In this document: piece by piece, positions 17,073 through 26,390 of the stretch
Layout: the number at the start of each line of letters is the position of its first letter
Position numbering within the stretch: position 1 is the first letter of the stretch
Source: Burkholderiales bacterium
GTDB lineage: Bacteria > Pseudomonadota > Gammaproteobacteria > Burkholderiales > Burkholderiaceae_C
Assembly (NCBI GenBank): GCA_028868305.1
Contig: JAGWUS010000017.1
Location: forward strand, 1 to 59,805
Direction of reading: 5' to 3'
Length of the DNA stretch: 59,805 nt
The notes under the pieces: model-generated
Told to the model about the DNA's origin: nothing
Databases searched by the model: none
The model's input: the letters and a program-made list of their open reading frames with translations, nothing else
Made by a program: the position numbers and the translations under genes

Positions 17073-17831
17073 ATGGCAAGAAATGAATCCCTCCAGCTCC
17101 CCGAAGTCAATTTTTCAGAAGAGGGGCCGATCCGCCACTTGCACCTGGGCAGCGAGTGGATACAGGGCTCCATGCTGGTGGATGCGCCCACGGTACTGGT
17201 GCATGAGTACATCCAGCGCATGATGGCTTGGCTGCTGTTTGTCGATCCGGCCACGGTGACGCAGCGCCAGGCGCTGCAACTGGGTCTGGGCGCAGGTTCG
17301 CTGACCAAGTTCTGCCACAAGCAACTGCGCATGAAGACCACAGCCATTGAGCTCAACCCCATGGTGTTGCACGCCTGCCGGGGCTGGTTCAAGCTGCCGG
17401 CAGACAACGCGCGCATGCAGGTGATTCTGGGAGATGCTGCCCAGGAGATCCGCAAACCGCATTGGCTCGGTGCGGTGGATGCCTTGCAGGTAGATCTGTA
17501 TGACGAAGAGGCCGCTGCGCCTGTGCTCGACAGTGCGGATTTTTACGCCGATTGCCGTGCCACGCTGACGCAAGAGGGGTGCATGACGGTGAACCTGTTT
17601 GGCCGTGTATCCAGCTACCAGAAAAGTCTGGACAAGATGGCTGCTGCTTTCGGTATGGATGCGATGTGGGCCTTCAAGGCCACGCGCGAAGGCAACACCG
17701 TAGTGCTGGCCCAGCGCACCCCATCGCGACCTTCACGCACAGTGCTGGGCGAACGCGCTGAGACCATCAAGGCCCAATGGGGCCTGCCTGCGGAGAAATG
17801 GGTGCGGGTTTTCAAACCGGTGAAATCATGA
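17073..17831 (+). CDS. Spermidine-synthase-like methyltransferase-fold protein
   Basis: 252 residues with the Rossmann core of spermidine synthases: LQLGLGAGSLTKF (SAM/dcSAM loop), TTAIELNPMVLHACRGWF (acidic ribose ligand) and VDALQVDLYDEE. It lacks the usual N-terminal beta-hairpin with the canonical tetramer contacts, so it belongs to the short spermidine-synthase-like group whose substrate is unproven. Six bases after the TatD gene, and its TGA overlaps the gspE start (ATGA), suggesting cotranscription of both. Confidence 0.8.
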   Translation: MARNESLQLPEVNFSEEGPIRHLHLGSEWIQGSMLVDAPTVLVHEYIQRMMAWLLFVDPATVTQRQALQLGLGAGSLTKFCHKQLRMKTTAIELNPMVLHACRGWFKLPADNARMQVILGDAAQEIRKPHWLGAVDALQVDLYDEEAAAPVLDSADFYADCRATLTQEGCMTVNLFGRVSSYQKSLDKMAAAFGMDAMWAFKATREGNTVVLAQRTPSRPSRTVLGERAETIKAQWGLPAEKWVRVFKPVKS

Positions 17832-19615
17832 TCAAGCACGACAATCTCAATGCGCGGTCACGGAGCAACTATATGGGTCCACTGGACTGGCGCAAGCTGG
17901 TTGAGTGGCTGCACAAGGATGGCGTGGTTTCCGCCGAAGAGGCGCAACGCACCATCGCGCGCTGCTCGCAGGCAGAGAGCGTCCAGCACCCTTTGGTGCG
18001 TCTTGCCAGTGTTTCCATGCGGCGCCTGGCTGACAACAAGCCGCTGGACATGGAAACGCTCACCCAATGGCTGGCAGCCCATGTCGGGCTGGAATACCTG
18101 CGCATTGATCCGCTCAAGGTGGACGTGGGCAAAGTTGCCGATGCCATGGGTGCAGCCTATGCAGAGCGGCACCGCATCCTTCCGGTGGTGGTGACACCTA
18201 CCGAGTTGACGGTGGCCACTGCAGAGCCTTTCGTGCTGGACTGGATCGAGGAAGTGGAGCGCCAGTCGCGTCGTAAGGTGCGTCGCGTGGTCGCCAGCCC
18301 GCAGGAAATTCACCGCTATACGGCCGAGTTTTATGCGCTGGCCAAGTCGGTGCGCGCGGCCAGCAAGTCAGGAACGAACAACGGCGCCAGTTTTGAGCAG
18401 CTGGTGGAATTGGGCAAGACCAACAAGCAGCTTGATGCCAATGACCAGGGTGTGGTGCAGGTGGTCGACTGGCTGTGGCAATACGCCTTTGATCAGCGTG
18501 CCAGCGACATCCACCTGGAGCCGCGGCGTGAGCAAGGGGTGATCCGCTTCCGCATTGATGGCGTGCTGCATCCGGTGTACCAGATGCCCATGGGCGTACT
18601 CAATGCCATGACGGCGCGCATCAAGCTGCTGGGGCGCATGGATGTGATTGAGCGGCGGCGCCCGCAGGACGGGCGCATCAAGACGCGTAACCCGCGTGGC
18701 GACGAGATTGAAATGCGGATTTCCACCCTGCCCACCGCGTTTGGCGAAAAGATGGTGATGCGGATTTTTGACCCTGACAACGCAGTCAAGGATCTGGATG
18801 CACTGGGTTTCTCCAGCCACGATGCGCAGCGCTGGGAGGAACTGGTCAAACGGCCCCATGGCATCATTCTGGTGACCGGTCCTACGGGCTCTGGCAAAAC
18901 CACTACGCTGTACTCCACACTCAAGCGGGTGGCGACCGAAGAGGTGAATGTGAGCACGGTGGAGGACCCGATTGAAATGATTGAGCCAGCGTTCAACCAG
19001 ACCCAGGTGCAACCGCAGTTGGATTTCGGCTTCCCGCAGGGCCTGCGCGCACTCATGCGCCAGGACCCCGACATCATCATGGTGGGGGAAATTCGCGATC
19101 TGGAAACCGCAGAAATGGCCGTGCAGGCGGCATTGACGGGCCATCTGGTGTTCTCGACGCTGCACACCAATGATGCGCCCTCCGCCGTGACGCGACTGCT
19201 GGAGCTGGGCATCCCGTCTTACCTGATCAATGCCACGCTGCTGGGTGTTTTGGCCCAGCGTCTGGTGCGCACCCTGTGCATGCAGTGCAAGGTGCGTGAC
19301 GAGGATGCCACCCGGGAATCCTTGGGTGAAATGGTCAAACCCTGGCAGATCAATGGGGGGTACAAACCCTATAAGCCAGTAGGCTGCGTGGATTGCCGCA
19401 TGACCGGATTCCTGGGGCGCATGGGGCTGTACGAATTGTTGGTGGTGACCGAAGGCTTCAAAGCCAAAGTTACCGCTGAACCCGGCATTGACGCTGTGCG
19501 GCGGCAGGCGATTGCGGATGGTATGCGCCCCCTGCGCCTTGCCGGTGCGTTGCGGGTGGCAGAAGGTCTGACCGTGATGGAAGAGGTCCTCACAGCCACG
19601 CCACCACTACAGTAA
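17828..19615 (+). CDS. gspE: GspE/PilB-family secretion ATPase
   Basis: About 595 residues. An N-terminal T2SSE domain (about 60-165) is followed by the hexameric ATPase: Walker A GPTGSGKTTTLYS near 351, Asp box VEDPIE, Walker B DIIMVGEIRD and His box STLHTNDAPSA. A zinc-binding pair of CxxC motifs, CMQC near 483 and CVDC near 519, is present as in GspE. It powers type II secretion or pilus assembly. Start chosen at 17828, overlapping the previous gene by ATGA. No gspF or other secretion gene follows in the window, so it acts with components encoded elsewhere. Confidence 0.93.
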   Translation: MIKHDNLNARSRSNYMGPLDWRKLVEWLHKDGVVSAEEAQRTIARCSQAESVQHPLVRLASVSMRRLADNKPLDMETLTQWLAAHVGLEYLRIDPLKVDVGKVADAMGAAYAERHRILPVVVTPTELTVATAEPFVLDWIEEVERQSRRKVRRVVASPQEIHRYTAEFYALAKSVRAASKSGTNNGASFEQLVELGKTNKQLDANDQGVVQVVDWLWQYAFDQRASDIHLEPRREQGVIRFRIDGVLHPVYQMPMGVLNAMTARIKLLGRMDVIERRRPQDGRIKTRNPRGDEIEMRISTLPTAFGEKMVMRIFDPDNAVKDLDALGFSSHDAQRWEELVKRPHGIILVTGPTGSGKTTTLYSTLKRVATEEVNVSTVEDPIEMIEPAFNQTQVQPQLDFGFPQGLRALMRQDPDIIMVGEIRDLETAEMAVQAALTGHLVFSTLHTNDAPSAVTRLLELGIPSYLINATLLGVLAQRLVRTLCMQCKVRDEDATRESLGEMVKPWQINGGYKPYKPVGCVDCRMTGFLGRMGLYELLVVTEGFKAKVTAEPGIDAVRRQAIADGMRPLRLAGALRVAEGLTVMEEVLTATPPLQ

Positions 19616-19686
19616 CTTGCGTTCCACAGGGCTGAATTTTTTCAGTGCAGAATACGCCACCTAGTTCATTACGAGGAGACAAAACA

Positions 19687-20175
19687 ATGAATATAAAAAG
19701 TCAGAAAGACTTTTTCTCAGGCCTGATGTTCATGGTCGTTGGAGTTGCCTTTGCGTGGGGTGCCAGTACCTACACCGTTGGCAACGGCGCGCGCATGGGG
19801 CCGGGCTACTTTCCACTGGTGCTGGGCGTCCTGCTGGGCATTCTGGGTGGCGTGATCACCTTCAAGGCTTTGGTGGTGGAAACCGTAGATGGCGACAAGA
19901 TCGGCAGCTTTGCCTGGAAGCCGCTGTTCTTCATCATCATGGCCAACCTGGTCTTTGGCGCTGCCCTCGGCGGTCTGCCCAGCATAGGCCTGCCCTCGCT
20001 GGGGCTGATCGTGGCGATTTTTCTGCTGACGTTTATTGCTGCCAACGCCGGTGACGAGTTCAACTTCAAGGAAGTGACCATCCTGGCCATCATCCTGGCC
20101 GTCATGAGCTACGCCGCCTTCATCCTGTTGCTCAAGCTGCAATTCCCTGTGTGGCCTGCCTTCATCCAAGCCTGA
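19687..20175 (+). CDS. tctB: Tripartite tricarboxylate transporter small membrane subunit TctB
   Basis: About 162 residues with four hydrophobic helices; the start FFSGLMFMVVGVAFAWGAS and the GPGYFPLVLGVLLGILGG motif are typical of TctB. ATG 19687 follows an ACGAGGAGAC ribosome site; the longer frame to 19645 is not needed. Forms the membrane part of a secondary transporter with TctA, fed by a periplasmic Bug/TctC binding protein. A Bug-type protein is encoded at 31937 but is not adjacent. Confidence 0.92.
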   Translation: MNIKSQKDFFSGLMFMVVGVAFAWGASTYTVGNGARMGPGYFPLVLGVLLGILGGVITFKALVVETVDGDKIGSFAWKPLFFIIMANLVFGAALGGLPSIGLPSLGLIVAIFLLTFIAANAGDEFNFKEVTILAIILAVMSYAAFILLLKLQFPVWPAFIQA

Positions 20176-20188
20176 GGAAAGAAAAACC

Positions 20189-21700
20189 ATGGAACTGTTT
20201 AACAACCTCGCGCTGGGTTTTGGTGTCGCGTTCACGCTGCAAAACCTGATGTATGCCTTCATCGGCTGCCTGCTGGGCACGCTGATTGGTGTGCTCCCCG
20301 GCATTGGCCCGCTGGCGACCATTGCCATGCTGCTCCCCGCCACCTATGCCCTGCCACCCGTGGCAGCGCTGATCATGCTCGCCGGCATCTACTACGGCGC
20401 ACAGTACGGTGGCTCCACCACGGCCATTTTGGTGAACCTGCCAGGCGAGTCGTCCTCGGTGGTGACCGTGATCGACGGCTACCAGATGGCCCGCAATGGC
20501 CGCGCAGGTCCGGCACTGGCTGCGGCTGGCCTGGGTTCGTTCTTTGCCGGTTGCGTGGGCACCCTGATCCTGGCAGCCTTTGCGGGCCCCCTGACCGAAC
20601 TCGCTTTCAAGTTCGGCCCGGCTGAATACTTCTCGCTGATGATCCTGGGCCTGGTCGGCGCGGTGGTGCTGGCCTCGGGCTCTTTGCTCAAAGCCATTGC
20701 CATGATCATCCTGGGCCTGCTGCTGGGCATGGTCGGCACCGACGTCAACTCCGGAGTGGCCCGTTTCAGCTTCGATATCGCAGAACTGACAGACGGCATT
20801 GGCTTCATCGTGATCGCCATGGGTGTATTTGGTTATGGCGAGATCATCAGCAATCTGTCCAAGCACGAGAGTGAGCGTGAAATCTTCGTTGCCAATGTGA
20901 CAGGCCTGTTCCCTACCAAAGAAGACTTCAAGAACATGATTCCGGCGGTACTGCGCGGCACTGCTTTGGGTTCCATACTGGGCATTTTGCCAGGCGGTGG
21001 TGCAGTGATGGCCGCCTTTGCGGCCTATACACTGGAAAAGAAGACAAAACTCAAGCCCGGTGAAGTTCCTTTTGGCAAAGGCAATATCCGTGGAGTGGCG
21101 GCTCCGGAGTCGGCCAACAATGCGGGTGCACAGACCTCTTTCATTCCGCTGCTGACCCTGGGTATCCCACCCAATGCCGTGATGGCGTTGATGGTGGGGG
21201 CAATGACCATCCACAACATCCAGCCAGGTCCCCAGGTCATGACCAGCAACCCCGAATTGTTCTGGGGACTGATTGCTTCCATGTGGATCGGCAACCTGAT
21301 GCTGATCATTCTGAATCTGCCGCTCATTGGCATGTGGATCAAACTGCTATCGGTACCTTACCGCTGGCTGTATCCGTCCATCGTGCTTTTCTGTGCGATT
21401 GGGGTGTACTCTACCAACAACAACACCTTTGATATCTGGCTGGTGGGTCTGTTTGGTGTGATTGGCTATCTGTTCATCAAACTGGGAACCGAGCCAGCGC
21501 CTTTGTTGCTGGGCTTCATTCTGGGGCCGATGATGGAAGAGTATCTGCGCCGTGCGCTGTTGCTCTCCCGAGGGGACTGGAGCGTGTTTCTGACTCGCCC
21601 CCTCTCGGCGGGATTGCTCGCGGCAGCAGCCTTGCTGCTGGTGGTGGTGCTGATGCCTTCAGTGAAGGCCAAGCGTGAAGAAGCATTTGTTGAGGATTGA
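20189..21700 (+). CDS. tctA: Tripartite tricarboxylate transporter large membrane subunit TctA
   Basis: 503 residues, about a dozen membrane helices. Two glycine-rich repeats mark the family: GVLPGIGPLATIAMLLPATY near 31 and GILPGGGAVMAAFAAYTLEK near 268, with YGGSTTAILVNLPGE near 72 and ANNAGAQTSFIPLLTLGIPP near 308. Translocates citrate-like or other carboxylates with TctB. Starts 13 bases after tctB behind AGGAAAG. A strong terminator follows at 21723-21754. Confidence 0.95.
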   Translation: MELFNNLALGFGVAFTLQNLMYAFIGCLLGTLIGVLPGIGPLATIAMLLPATYALPPVAALIMLAGIYYGAQYGGSTTAILVNLPGESSSVVTVIDGYQMARNGRAGPALAAAGLGSFFAGCVGTLILAAFAGPLTELAFKFGPAEYFSLMILGLVGAVVLASGSLLKAIAMIILGLLLGMVGTDVNSGVARFSFDIAELTDGIGFIVIAMGVFGYGEIISNLSKHESEREIFVANVTGLFPTKEDFKNMIPAVLRGTALGSILGILPGGGAVMAAFAAYTLEKKTKLKPGEVPFGKGNIRGVAAPESANNAGAQTSFIPLLTLGIPPNAVMALMVGAMTIHNIQPGPQVMTSNPELFWGLIASMWIGNLMLIILNLPLIGMWIKLLSVPYRWLYPSIVLFCAIGVYSTNNNTFDIWLVGLFGVIGYLFIKLGTEPAPLLLGFILGPMMEEYLRRALLLSRGDWSVFLTRPLSAGLLAAAALLLVVVLMPSVKAKREEAFVED

Positions 21701-21722
21701 AAGGGGACGCTTCGAACCTGGC

Positions 21723-21754
21723 AAAAAAAGGGGCGCACGATGCGCCCCTTTTTC
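21723..21754. terminator. Bidirectional rho-independent terminator
   Basis: An A-run, GGGGCGCA, a short loop, TGCGCCCC and a T-run lie between the convergent tctA and DUF3501 genes. The 8-bp GC stem with A-tract on one side and T-tract on the other can stop transcription from both directions. Confidence 0.92.
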
Positions 21755-21773
21755 ATAGACAGAGTCGGCGAGC

Positions 21774-22364
21774 CTATTTCAAGTCACCGGCCAGGGATGC
21801 CAGAGTTTCTGCGGCGATGGTGGTGTGGGCTGGATAGTTGGTATGGTCACAGCCCAGCTTGACGGCAGCCCCCGCTTTGACAGCCGCAATCATGGCAGGC
21901 GTGAGTTCAAAACGTACAAAGTGCACTGCGGATGTTTTTTCATCGTTTTCGCGTTCCAGGTCTTCATCGGCAATGGCATACACGCGGGCCTGACCCTCCA
22001 CTTCCACAAACATGTGGTCTTCCACCCCGATCAGTCGCGTGAGTTCACGTTTGCGCTCGTTTACATCGGGATACTCCAGCAGAAGTGTGGCTTTCCAGTT
22101 ACTTCCGTCGGGGACCAGTGGAGCATAGGCTTCAATTTCCTGCGCAATGCCTTCATCTTCAAAGATCTTTTCAATGCGCAGCATCTCCTGAATCTGGTAG
22201 CGGATGGTTGTCTCTGATTCAAACTGCAGGTTGATGTGGTCTCCCAGTTGCACGCTGCGTAACTTGCGGTGTGCAATGATCGCTGGCTTGTTTTCCTTGC
22301 GGTACTTGCTGTAGGACTCAAGGGTCATGAGGCTTTCGCGGGTGATCTTTCCAGTGGTTTGCAT
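21774..22364 (-). CDS. DUF3501 family protein
   Basis: 196 residues, soluble, starting MQTTGKITRESLMTLESY; recognised as DUF3501 by the LGDHINLQFESETTIRYQIQEM and HFVRFELTPAMIAAVKAGA blocks. Function unknown. It follows the cysteine-rich Fe-S protein by nine bases and lies in one operon direction with it and rubrerythrin, a grouping I have seen repeatedly, which points to peroxide or redox stress work. It has one conserved-looking cysteine in KLGCDHTNYPAHT near the C-terminus. Confidence 0.85.
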   Translation of the reverse strand: MQTTGKITRESLMTLESYSKYRKENKPAIIAHRKLRSVQLGDHINLQFESETTIRYQIQEMLRIEKIFEDEGIAQEIEAYAPLVPDGSNWKATLLLEYPDVNERKRELTRLIGVEDHMFVEVEGQARVYAIADEDLERENDEKTSAVHFVRFELTPAMIAAVKAGAAVKLGCDHTNYPAHTTIAAETLASLAGDLK

Positions 22365-22373
22365 GGCAGGCTC

Positions 22374-23735
22374 TTACTTCAGTCCATAGGCTTCACGAAT
22401 TAACGTGAGTGGGTGTTTTTGCGGTGGCAATCCCTGACCATTTGCCAGGTTGTTGACCTCGAAACCCTGCGCAATGTGGTGCCCGCCCAGCGGGCAGTCA
22501 CTGCTGATGACATCGGGCAGACCGCCATCCTTGTGGCTGGCCATGGCTTTGAACAGCGGCTTACCAATTTTCATGGCCTGCTGGTGCGTGGCCTTCTTGA
22601 CGCCGAAGGTGCCAGCATGGCCCGAGCAGCGTTCATGGGTGTGCACACTGGTTCCGGGCACCATCTTGAGCATCTCCTCGGTCTTCTTGCCGATGTTCTG
22701 CACCCTGCCGTGGCAGGGGATCTGGTAACTGACCTTGCCCAGCGACACGGGAAAGTCGGCCTTGAGCAGGCCATCGCGTTTGCGTGCCATCATGTATTCG
22801 AAAGGGTCCCACATAGCATCCTTCACCCATTGCACGTCGGGTTCATTCGGGTACATCAGGGGGATTTCCTGTTTGAACATCAGTGCGCAACTGGGTACGG
22901 CCACCAGGATGGCATAGCCATCTTTGGCGTACCGGGCCAGCACCGGGATGTTGGCTTCCTTGCTGGCGTTGACCGATTCCAGGTCGCCCAGTTCCAGCTT
23001 GGGCATGCCACAGCACTTTTCCTTGTCGACAATTACGTACGGTATATCGTTGTGGTCCAGTACCTTGAGCAGGTCATGACCAATCCCCGGTTCGTTGTAA
23101 TTGATGTAGCAGGTTGCAAAGATCGCTACTTTGCCCGGCGTTCTTTCACCGTCTTTCACTACCGTGGCTTTGGCCCTGGGGGGGGCAGAACGGAATTTCC
23201 TGGTGGCCAGCGCAGGCAGCCAGGCATTCTTGTCCACACCCAGAGTGGACTCCATCACGTTCCTCGCAATCGCGGTGTGGTTCACGGCGTTGACCACCTG
23301 GACGACGACGGGAATGCCGGCCAGAGAACCGTGCACATCGGTAGAGGCCAGCAGCTTCTCGCCAAACCCGACTTTGCCCTTTTTGAACTTGATGGCCTTG
23401 GCCCGCAACATGGTGTGCGGGAAGTCCAGGTTGAACTCGTGCGGCGGCACGTAGGGGCACTTGGTCATGTAGCACAGGTCACACAGGTAACACTGGTCTA
23501 CCACCTTCCAGTAATCCTTTTTGTCAACGCCATCGACCTCCATGGTCTTGCTCTCGTCCACAAGGTCGAACAGCGTGGGGAACGAGCCGCACAGGCTCAC
23601 ACAACGGCGGCAGCCATGGCAGATGTCGAAGATGCGCTCCATCTCATGGAAAGTGGCTTCTTCGTTGTAGTAGTCAGGACCTTTCCAGTCGATGGGGTGG
23701 CGGGTGGGAGCTGAAAGGTTGCCTTCGCGTGCCAT
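22374..23735 (-). CDS. Heterodisulfide-reductase/GlpC-like (Fe-S)-binding protein
   Basis: About 453 residues. Two N-terminal 4Fe-4S sites are visible: CHGCRRCVSLC near 40 and CYLCDLCYMTKCP near 80. Two cysteine-rich (CCG) domains follow, with DKEKCCGMPKLE and HERCSGHAGTFG, as in HdrB/GlpC/lactate-oxidase subunits. I chose ATG 23735 (MAREGNLSAP); the longer frame lacks support. Likely an electron-transfer or thiol-disulfide redox protein serving the neighbouring rubrerythrin (inference). Confidence 0.88.
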   Translation of the reverse strand: MAREGNLSAPTRHPIDWKGPDYYNEEATFHEMERIFDICHGCRRCVSLCGSFPTLFDLVDESKTMEVDGVDKKDYWKVVDQCYLCDLCYMTKCPYVPPHEFNLDFPHTMLRAKAIKFKKGKVGFGEKLLASTDVHGSLAGIPVVVQVVNAVNHTAIARNVMESTLGVDKNAWLPALATRKFRSAPPRAKATVVKDGERTPGKVAIFATCYINYNEPGIGHDLLKVLDHNDIPYVIVDKEKCCGMPKLELGDLESVNASKEANIPVLARYAKDGYAILVAVPSCALMFKQEIPLMYPNEPDVQWVKDAMWDPFEYMMARKRDGLLKADFPVSLGKVSYQIPCHGRVQNIGKKTEEMLKMVPGTSVHTHERCSGHAGTFGVKKATHQQAMKIGKPLFKAMASHKDGGLPDVISSDCPLGGHHIAQGFEVNNLANGQGLPPQKHPLTLIREAYGLK

Positions 23736-23841
23736 GGTGAGGGTCTCGTGGGTAGTTCTTGGGATGATTTTTCTGCATTGGGCGCTGACACCGGTAAGCG
23801 GCAACGCCCAACACAGACGAATCAATACGTGTCAGTGCAGA

Positions 23842-24264
23842 TCAATCTGCCAGTTCCGCCAATGCCTTGGCGTAACGGTTGGCGTGTGAACGCTCCGCCT
23901 TGGCCAGGGTTTCAAACCAGTCAGCCACTTCGTCGTGACCTTCGTCACGGGCTGTCTTGGCCATACCGGGGTACATATCGGTGTACTCATGGGTTTCACC
24001 AGCCACCGCCGACTTGAGGTTGTCACGGGTTGAGCCAAAGGGCATGCCGGTCGCTGGGTCACCACAAGTTTCCAGCCATTCCAGGTGCCCGTGGGCATGG
24101 CCGGTTTCTCCTTCCGCGGTAGATCGGAACAGGGCAGCCACATCGGGCTGCCCCTCTACGTCGGCCTTGTTCGCGAAATACAGGTAACGGCGGTTGGCCT
24201 GAGACTCGCCCGCGAAGGCGGCTTTCAGGTTGTCTTCCGTCTTGGAGCCTTTAAGTGCTGCCAT
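23842..24264 (-). CDS. Rubrerythrin (di-iron domain only)
   Basis: 140 residues of ferritin-like four-helix fold. Di-iron ligands appear as FAGESQANRRY, EGETGHAHGHLEW, AGETHEYTDMYP and AKAERSHANRYAKAL. The C-terminal rubredoxin domain of classical rubrerythrins is absent, so electrons must come from a separate carrier, possibly the Fe-S protein 106 bp downstream. It reduces hydrogen peroxide to water in this family. AAGGAGAT lies just before ATG 24264. An inverted repeat TGACC-N7-GGTCA sits at 24301-24317 in the promoter region. Confidence 0.93.
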   Translation of the reverse strand: MAALKGSKTEDNLKAAFAGESQANRRYLYFANKADVEGQPDVAALFRSTAEGETGHAHGHLEWLETCGDPATGMPFGSTRDNLKSAVAGETHEYTDMYPGMAKTARDEGHDEVADWFETLAKAERSHANRYAKALAELAD

Positions 24265-24300
24265 GGAAATCTCCTTGTGGTTAAAAAAAACGCATCGCCC

Positions 24301-24317
24301 TGACCATGAAGTGGTCA
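24301..24317. promoter_or_regulatory. Inverted repeat upstream of rubrerythrin
   Basis: TGACCATGAAGTGGTCA has five-base inverted arms spaced by seven bases, 37 bp upstream of the rubrerythrin start. It could be an operator for a dimeric redox regulator; no specific factor is implied. Confidence 0.35.
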
Positions 24318-24405
24318 AAGACGAAGATCAGCTTAGAACTTTCAGGCGCAGCCGTCTAATTGGCTGCGTATATGCTCCCAATTGGCGTTGGCTATCGGTA
24401 TTTCT

Positions 24406-25281
24406 CTATTGAAAAAGTGCTTCGAAACCGTTGGCGGGTTCAAACCGGCGGTTGCGGTAGATGAGCCGGGTGGGCCCAGGCAGGGCGCGTTCCGCGATGG
24501 AGTGGCGCTCATCCCCTGGGTAGCACAGAACCCGTTCTCCATTTTCATCATGGGGTTCCGGGCAGACGAGGGGTGGCGTCTTGCCACGTGCCTCAGCCAT
24601 GACCGTTTCGATCGTGTTGTGACGGGCCAAGTGCGACAGGCTCATGATCTGGGGAGGTGCCAATTCGATATCGCGTGCCCAGTATTGCTCCAATGCTGCG
24701 CGGGGTGACAGCCAGACGCTTTCGGTGGTTTCAAAATCATCGTGACGCGCAACCTGACTCTGGGGAATGGCAGCGACAAAGAAACGGGTGTCAAAGCGCT
24801 TGGTGGACACCGAGGCCATTTTGGGCGTGATCCAGCGCGACCATGGCGCCAGCATGCGGGTATTCAGTCTCAATGTCAGTTGCGCGAGGATTTGGTTGAA
24901 TGGCATTCCGTCACGCATCAACTGCATGGCTGTCTGGGTGGCTGCTGCGTCTGCGCCGTCCGCGAACAACACGCCCGATTCTTCAAAGGCCTCCCGAAGT
25001 GCGGCTACAAACAGCCCTTTGGCCTGATCGGGGGTAGTCCCAGGTTCACCCAATGCAGTGTGCAGGGCTCCGCTGGCCTGGTCCAGTCGGGTGCGCTCTG
25101 TCAACTGTGAATCACTTTCATCGAGTTTCCCGCCAGGAAAGACATAGGCCCCTCCTAATACGTCCGACAACCCGTGCCGCTTGACGAGGAAAACCTCAAG
25201 GCCTTGCGGCGCATCCCGCAGTAGGACTACGGTGGATGCATCGCGTGGCGGGGTCAATATGACTTCTGATCGTAGTTCCAT
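24406..25281 (-). CDS. Nudix hydrolase family protein
   Basis: 291 residues. The Nudix box is recognisable but expanded: GGAYVFPGGKLDESD is separated from AALREAFEESGVLFADG by a long insert, as in the NUDT19/peroxisomal CoA-diphosphatase-like subgroup. The N-terminus PPRDASTVVLLRDAPQGLEVFLVKRHG and the C-terminal WITPKMASVSTKRFDTRFFVA fit that group. Probably hydrolyses CoA or acyl-CoA derivatives (inference). Monocistronic, divergent from the SDR at 25397. The 140-bp gap to rubrerythrin holds only the inverted repeat noted. Confidence 0.88.
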   Translation of the reverse strand: MELRSEVILTPPRDASTVVLLRDAPQGLEVFLVKRHGLSDVLGGAYVFPGGKLDESDSQLTERTRLDQASGALHTALGEPGTTPDQAKGLFVAALREAFEESGVLFADGADAAATQTAMQLMRDGMPFNQILAQLTLRLNTRMLAPWSRWITPKMASVSTKRFDTRFFVAAIPQSQVARHDDFETTESVWLSPRAALEQYWARDIELAPPQIMSLSHLARHNTIETVMAEARGKTPPLVCPEPHDENGERVLCYPGDERHSIAERALPGPTRLIYRNRRFEPANGFEALFQ

Positions 25282-25396
25282 GGGAGACAGCTTTGGGTGG
25301 GTTGGTGGATGGGCTTGAATTACAGTTGGGGTTCAGGCACCAGAGGCTAGCAGACGCTCTGGCTTATTCTTGTCTCGCATATTTCAGGATGTATCC

Positions 25397-26311
25397 ATGA
25401 GCATTGATTTCAAGGGGCGCGTAGCCATTGTGACGGGAGCCGGCGGTGGTTTAGGGCGTCAGCATGCGCTGGCCTTGGCGGCTCGAGGCGCCAAAGTCGT
25501 CGTGAACGATCTTGGCGGTGCCAGAGATGGCTCTGGCGGCTCGGTGTCTGCCGCAGCGGCTGTAGTGGCGGAGATTGTTGCCGCCGGCGGCGAGGCCATC
25601 GCCAACGGCGCCTCGGTTACCGACTGGGAAGCCGTGCAGGCCATGGTGAAGCAGGCCATGGACGTATGGGGCCGGGTGGACATTCTGGTCAATAACGCAG
25701 GTATTTTGCGCGACAAGAGCTTTGCCAAGATGGACCTGGCGGATTTCCGGCTGGTCATGGATGTTCACCTGATGGGTGCTGTACATTGCTGCAAAGCAGT
25801 CTGGCCCCACATGACGGATCAGAAATATGGCCGTATTCTGATGACGACCTCCTCATCCGGCTTGTACGGAAACTTTGGGCAGTCCAACTACGGCGCAGCC
25901 AAGATGGCGCTTGTGGGGCTGATGCAGACGCTGTCGATCGAGGGTGCCAAGCACGGTATTCTGGTCAATTCGCTGGCACCCACTGCAGCTACCCGCATGA
26001 CCGAGGACTTGATGCCACAGGCGGTGCTGGATGCGCTCAAGCCGGAAGCGGTGGTGCCAGCCATGCTGGTGTTGGTGAGCGAACAGGCACCAACCCGTAC
26101 CATTTTGTGTGCTGGCGCTGGCAGCGTGGAGTCGGCCCACATTTCCCTTACGCAGGGAGCATGGATTGGTCTGGATGCCCAGGCGCCCGAGCGTCTGGCG
26201 CAGCAATTGGGGCAAGTGGTGAATCGCGAGGGCGATATGGTTCCGCAAAGTGGATCGGCACAAGGGACGCACGAAGTGGGCAGGGCGATGCAACATCTGA
26301 GCAATCGATAG
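25397..26311 (+). CDS. SDR-family (3R)-hydroxyacyl-CoA dehydrogenase-like protein
   Basis: About 304 residues, close to the dehydrogenase domain of peroxisomal multifunctional enzyme 2. TGAGGGLGRQHALALAARGA is the cofactor loop, VVVNDLGGARDGSGGS is the group-specific segment, NNAGILRDKSFAKM follows, and the catalytic block is SSSGLYGNFGQSNYGAAKMA. ATG 25397 (MSIDFKGRVAIVTG) is the natural start. Likely in fatty-acid or acyl-CoA oxidation, consistent with the Nudix neighbour. Confidence 0.9.
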   Translation: MSIDFKGRVAIVTGAGGGLGRQHALALAARGAKVVVNDLGGARDGSGGSVSAAAAVVAEIVAAGGEAIANGASVTDWEAVQAMVKQAMDVWGRVDILVNNAGILRDKSFAKMDLADFRLVMDVHLMGAVHCCKAVWPHMTDQKYGRILMTTSSSGLYGNFGQSNYGAAKMALVGLMQTLSIEGAKHGILVNSLAPTAATRMTEDLMPQAVLDALKPEAVVPAMLVLVSEQAPTRTILCAGAGSVESAHISLTQGAWIGLDAQAPERLAQQLGQVVNREGDMVPQSGSAQGTHEVGRAMQHLSNR

Positions 26312-26390
26312 GACAATTCCTCGGATTCCTACGCATTCATAGGTCTTGTGGTACCTTCACGCCCGAACAAAAAGTTGAAGGGCCACGGGC

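Noticed and set aside
22413..23714. 433-residue plus-strand open frame
   Set aside because: It is the antisense shadow of the Fe-S protein gene, whose cysteine motifs are unambiguous.
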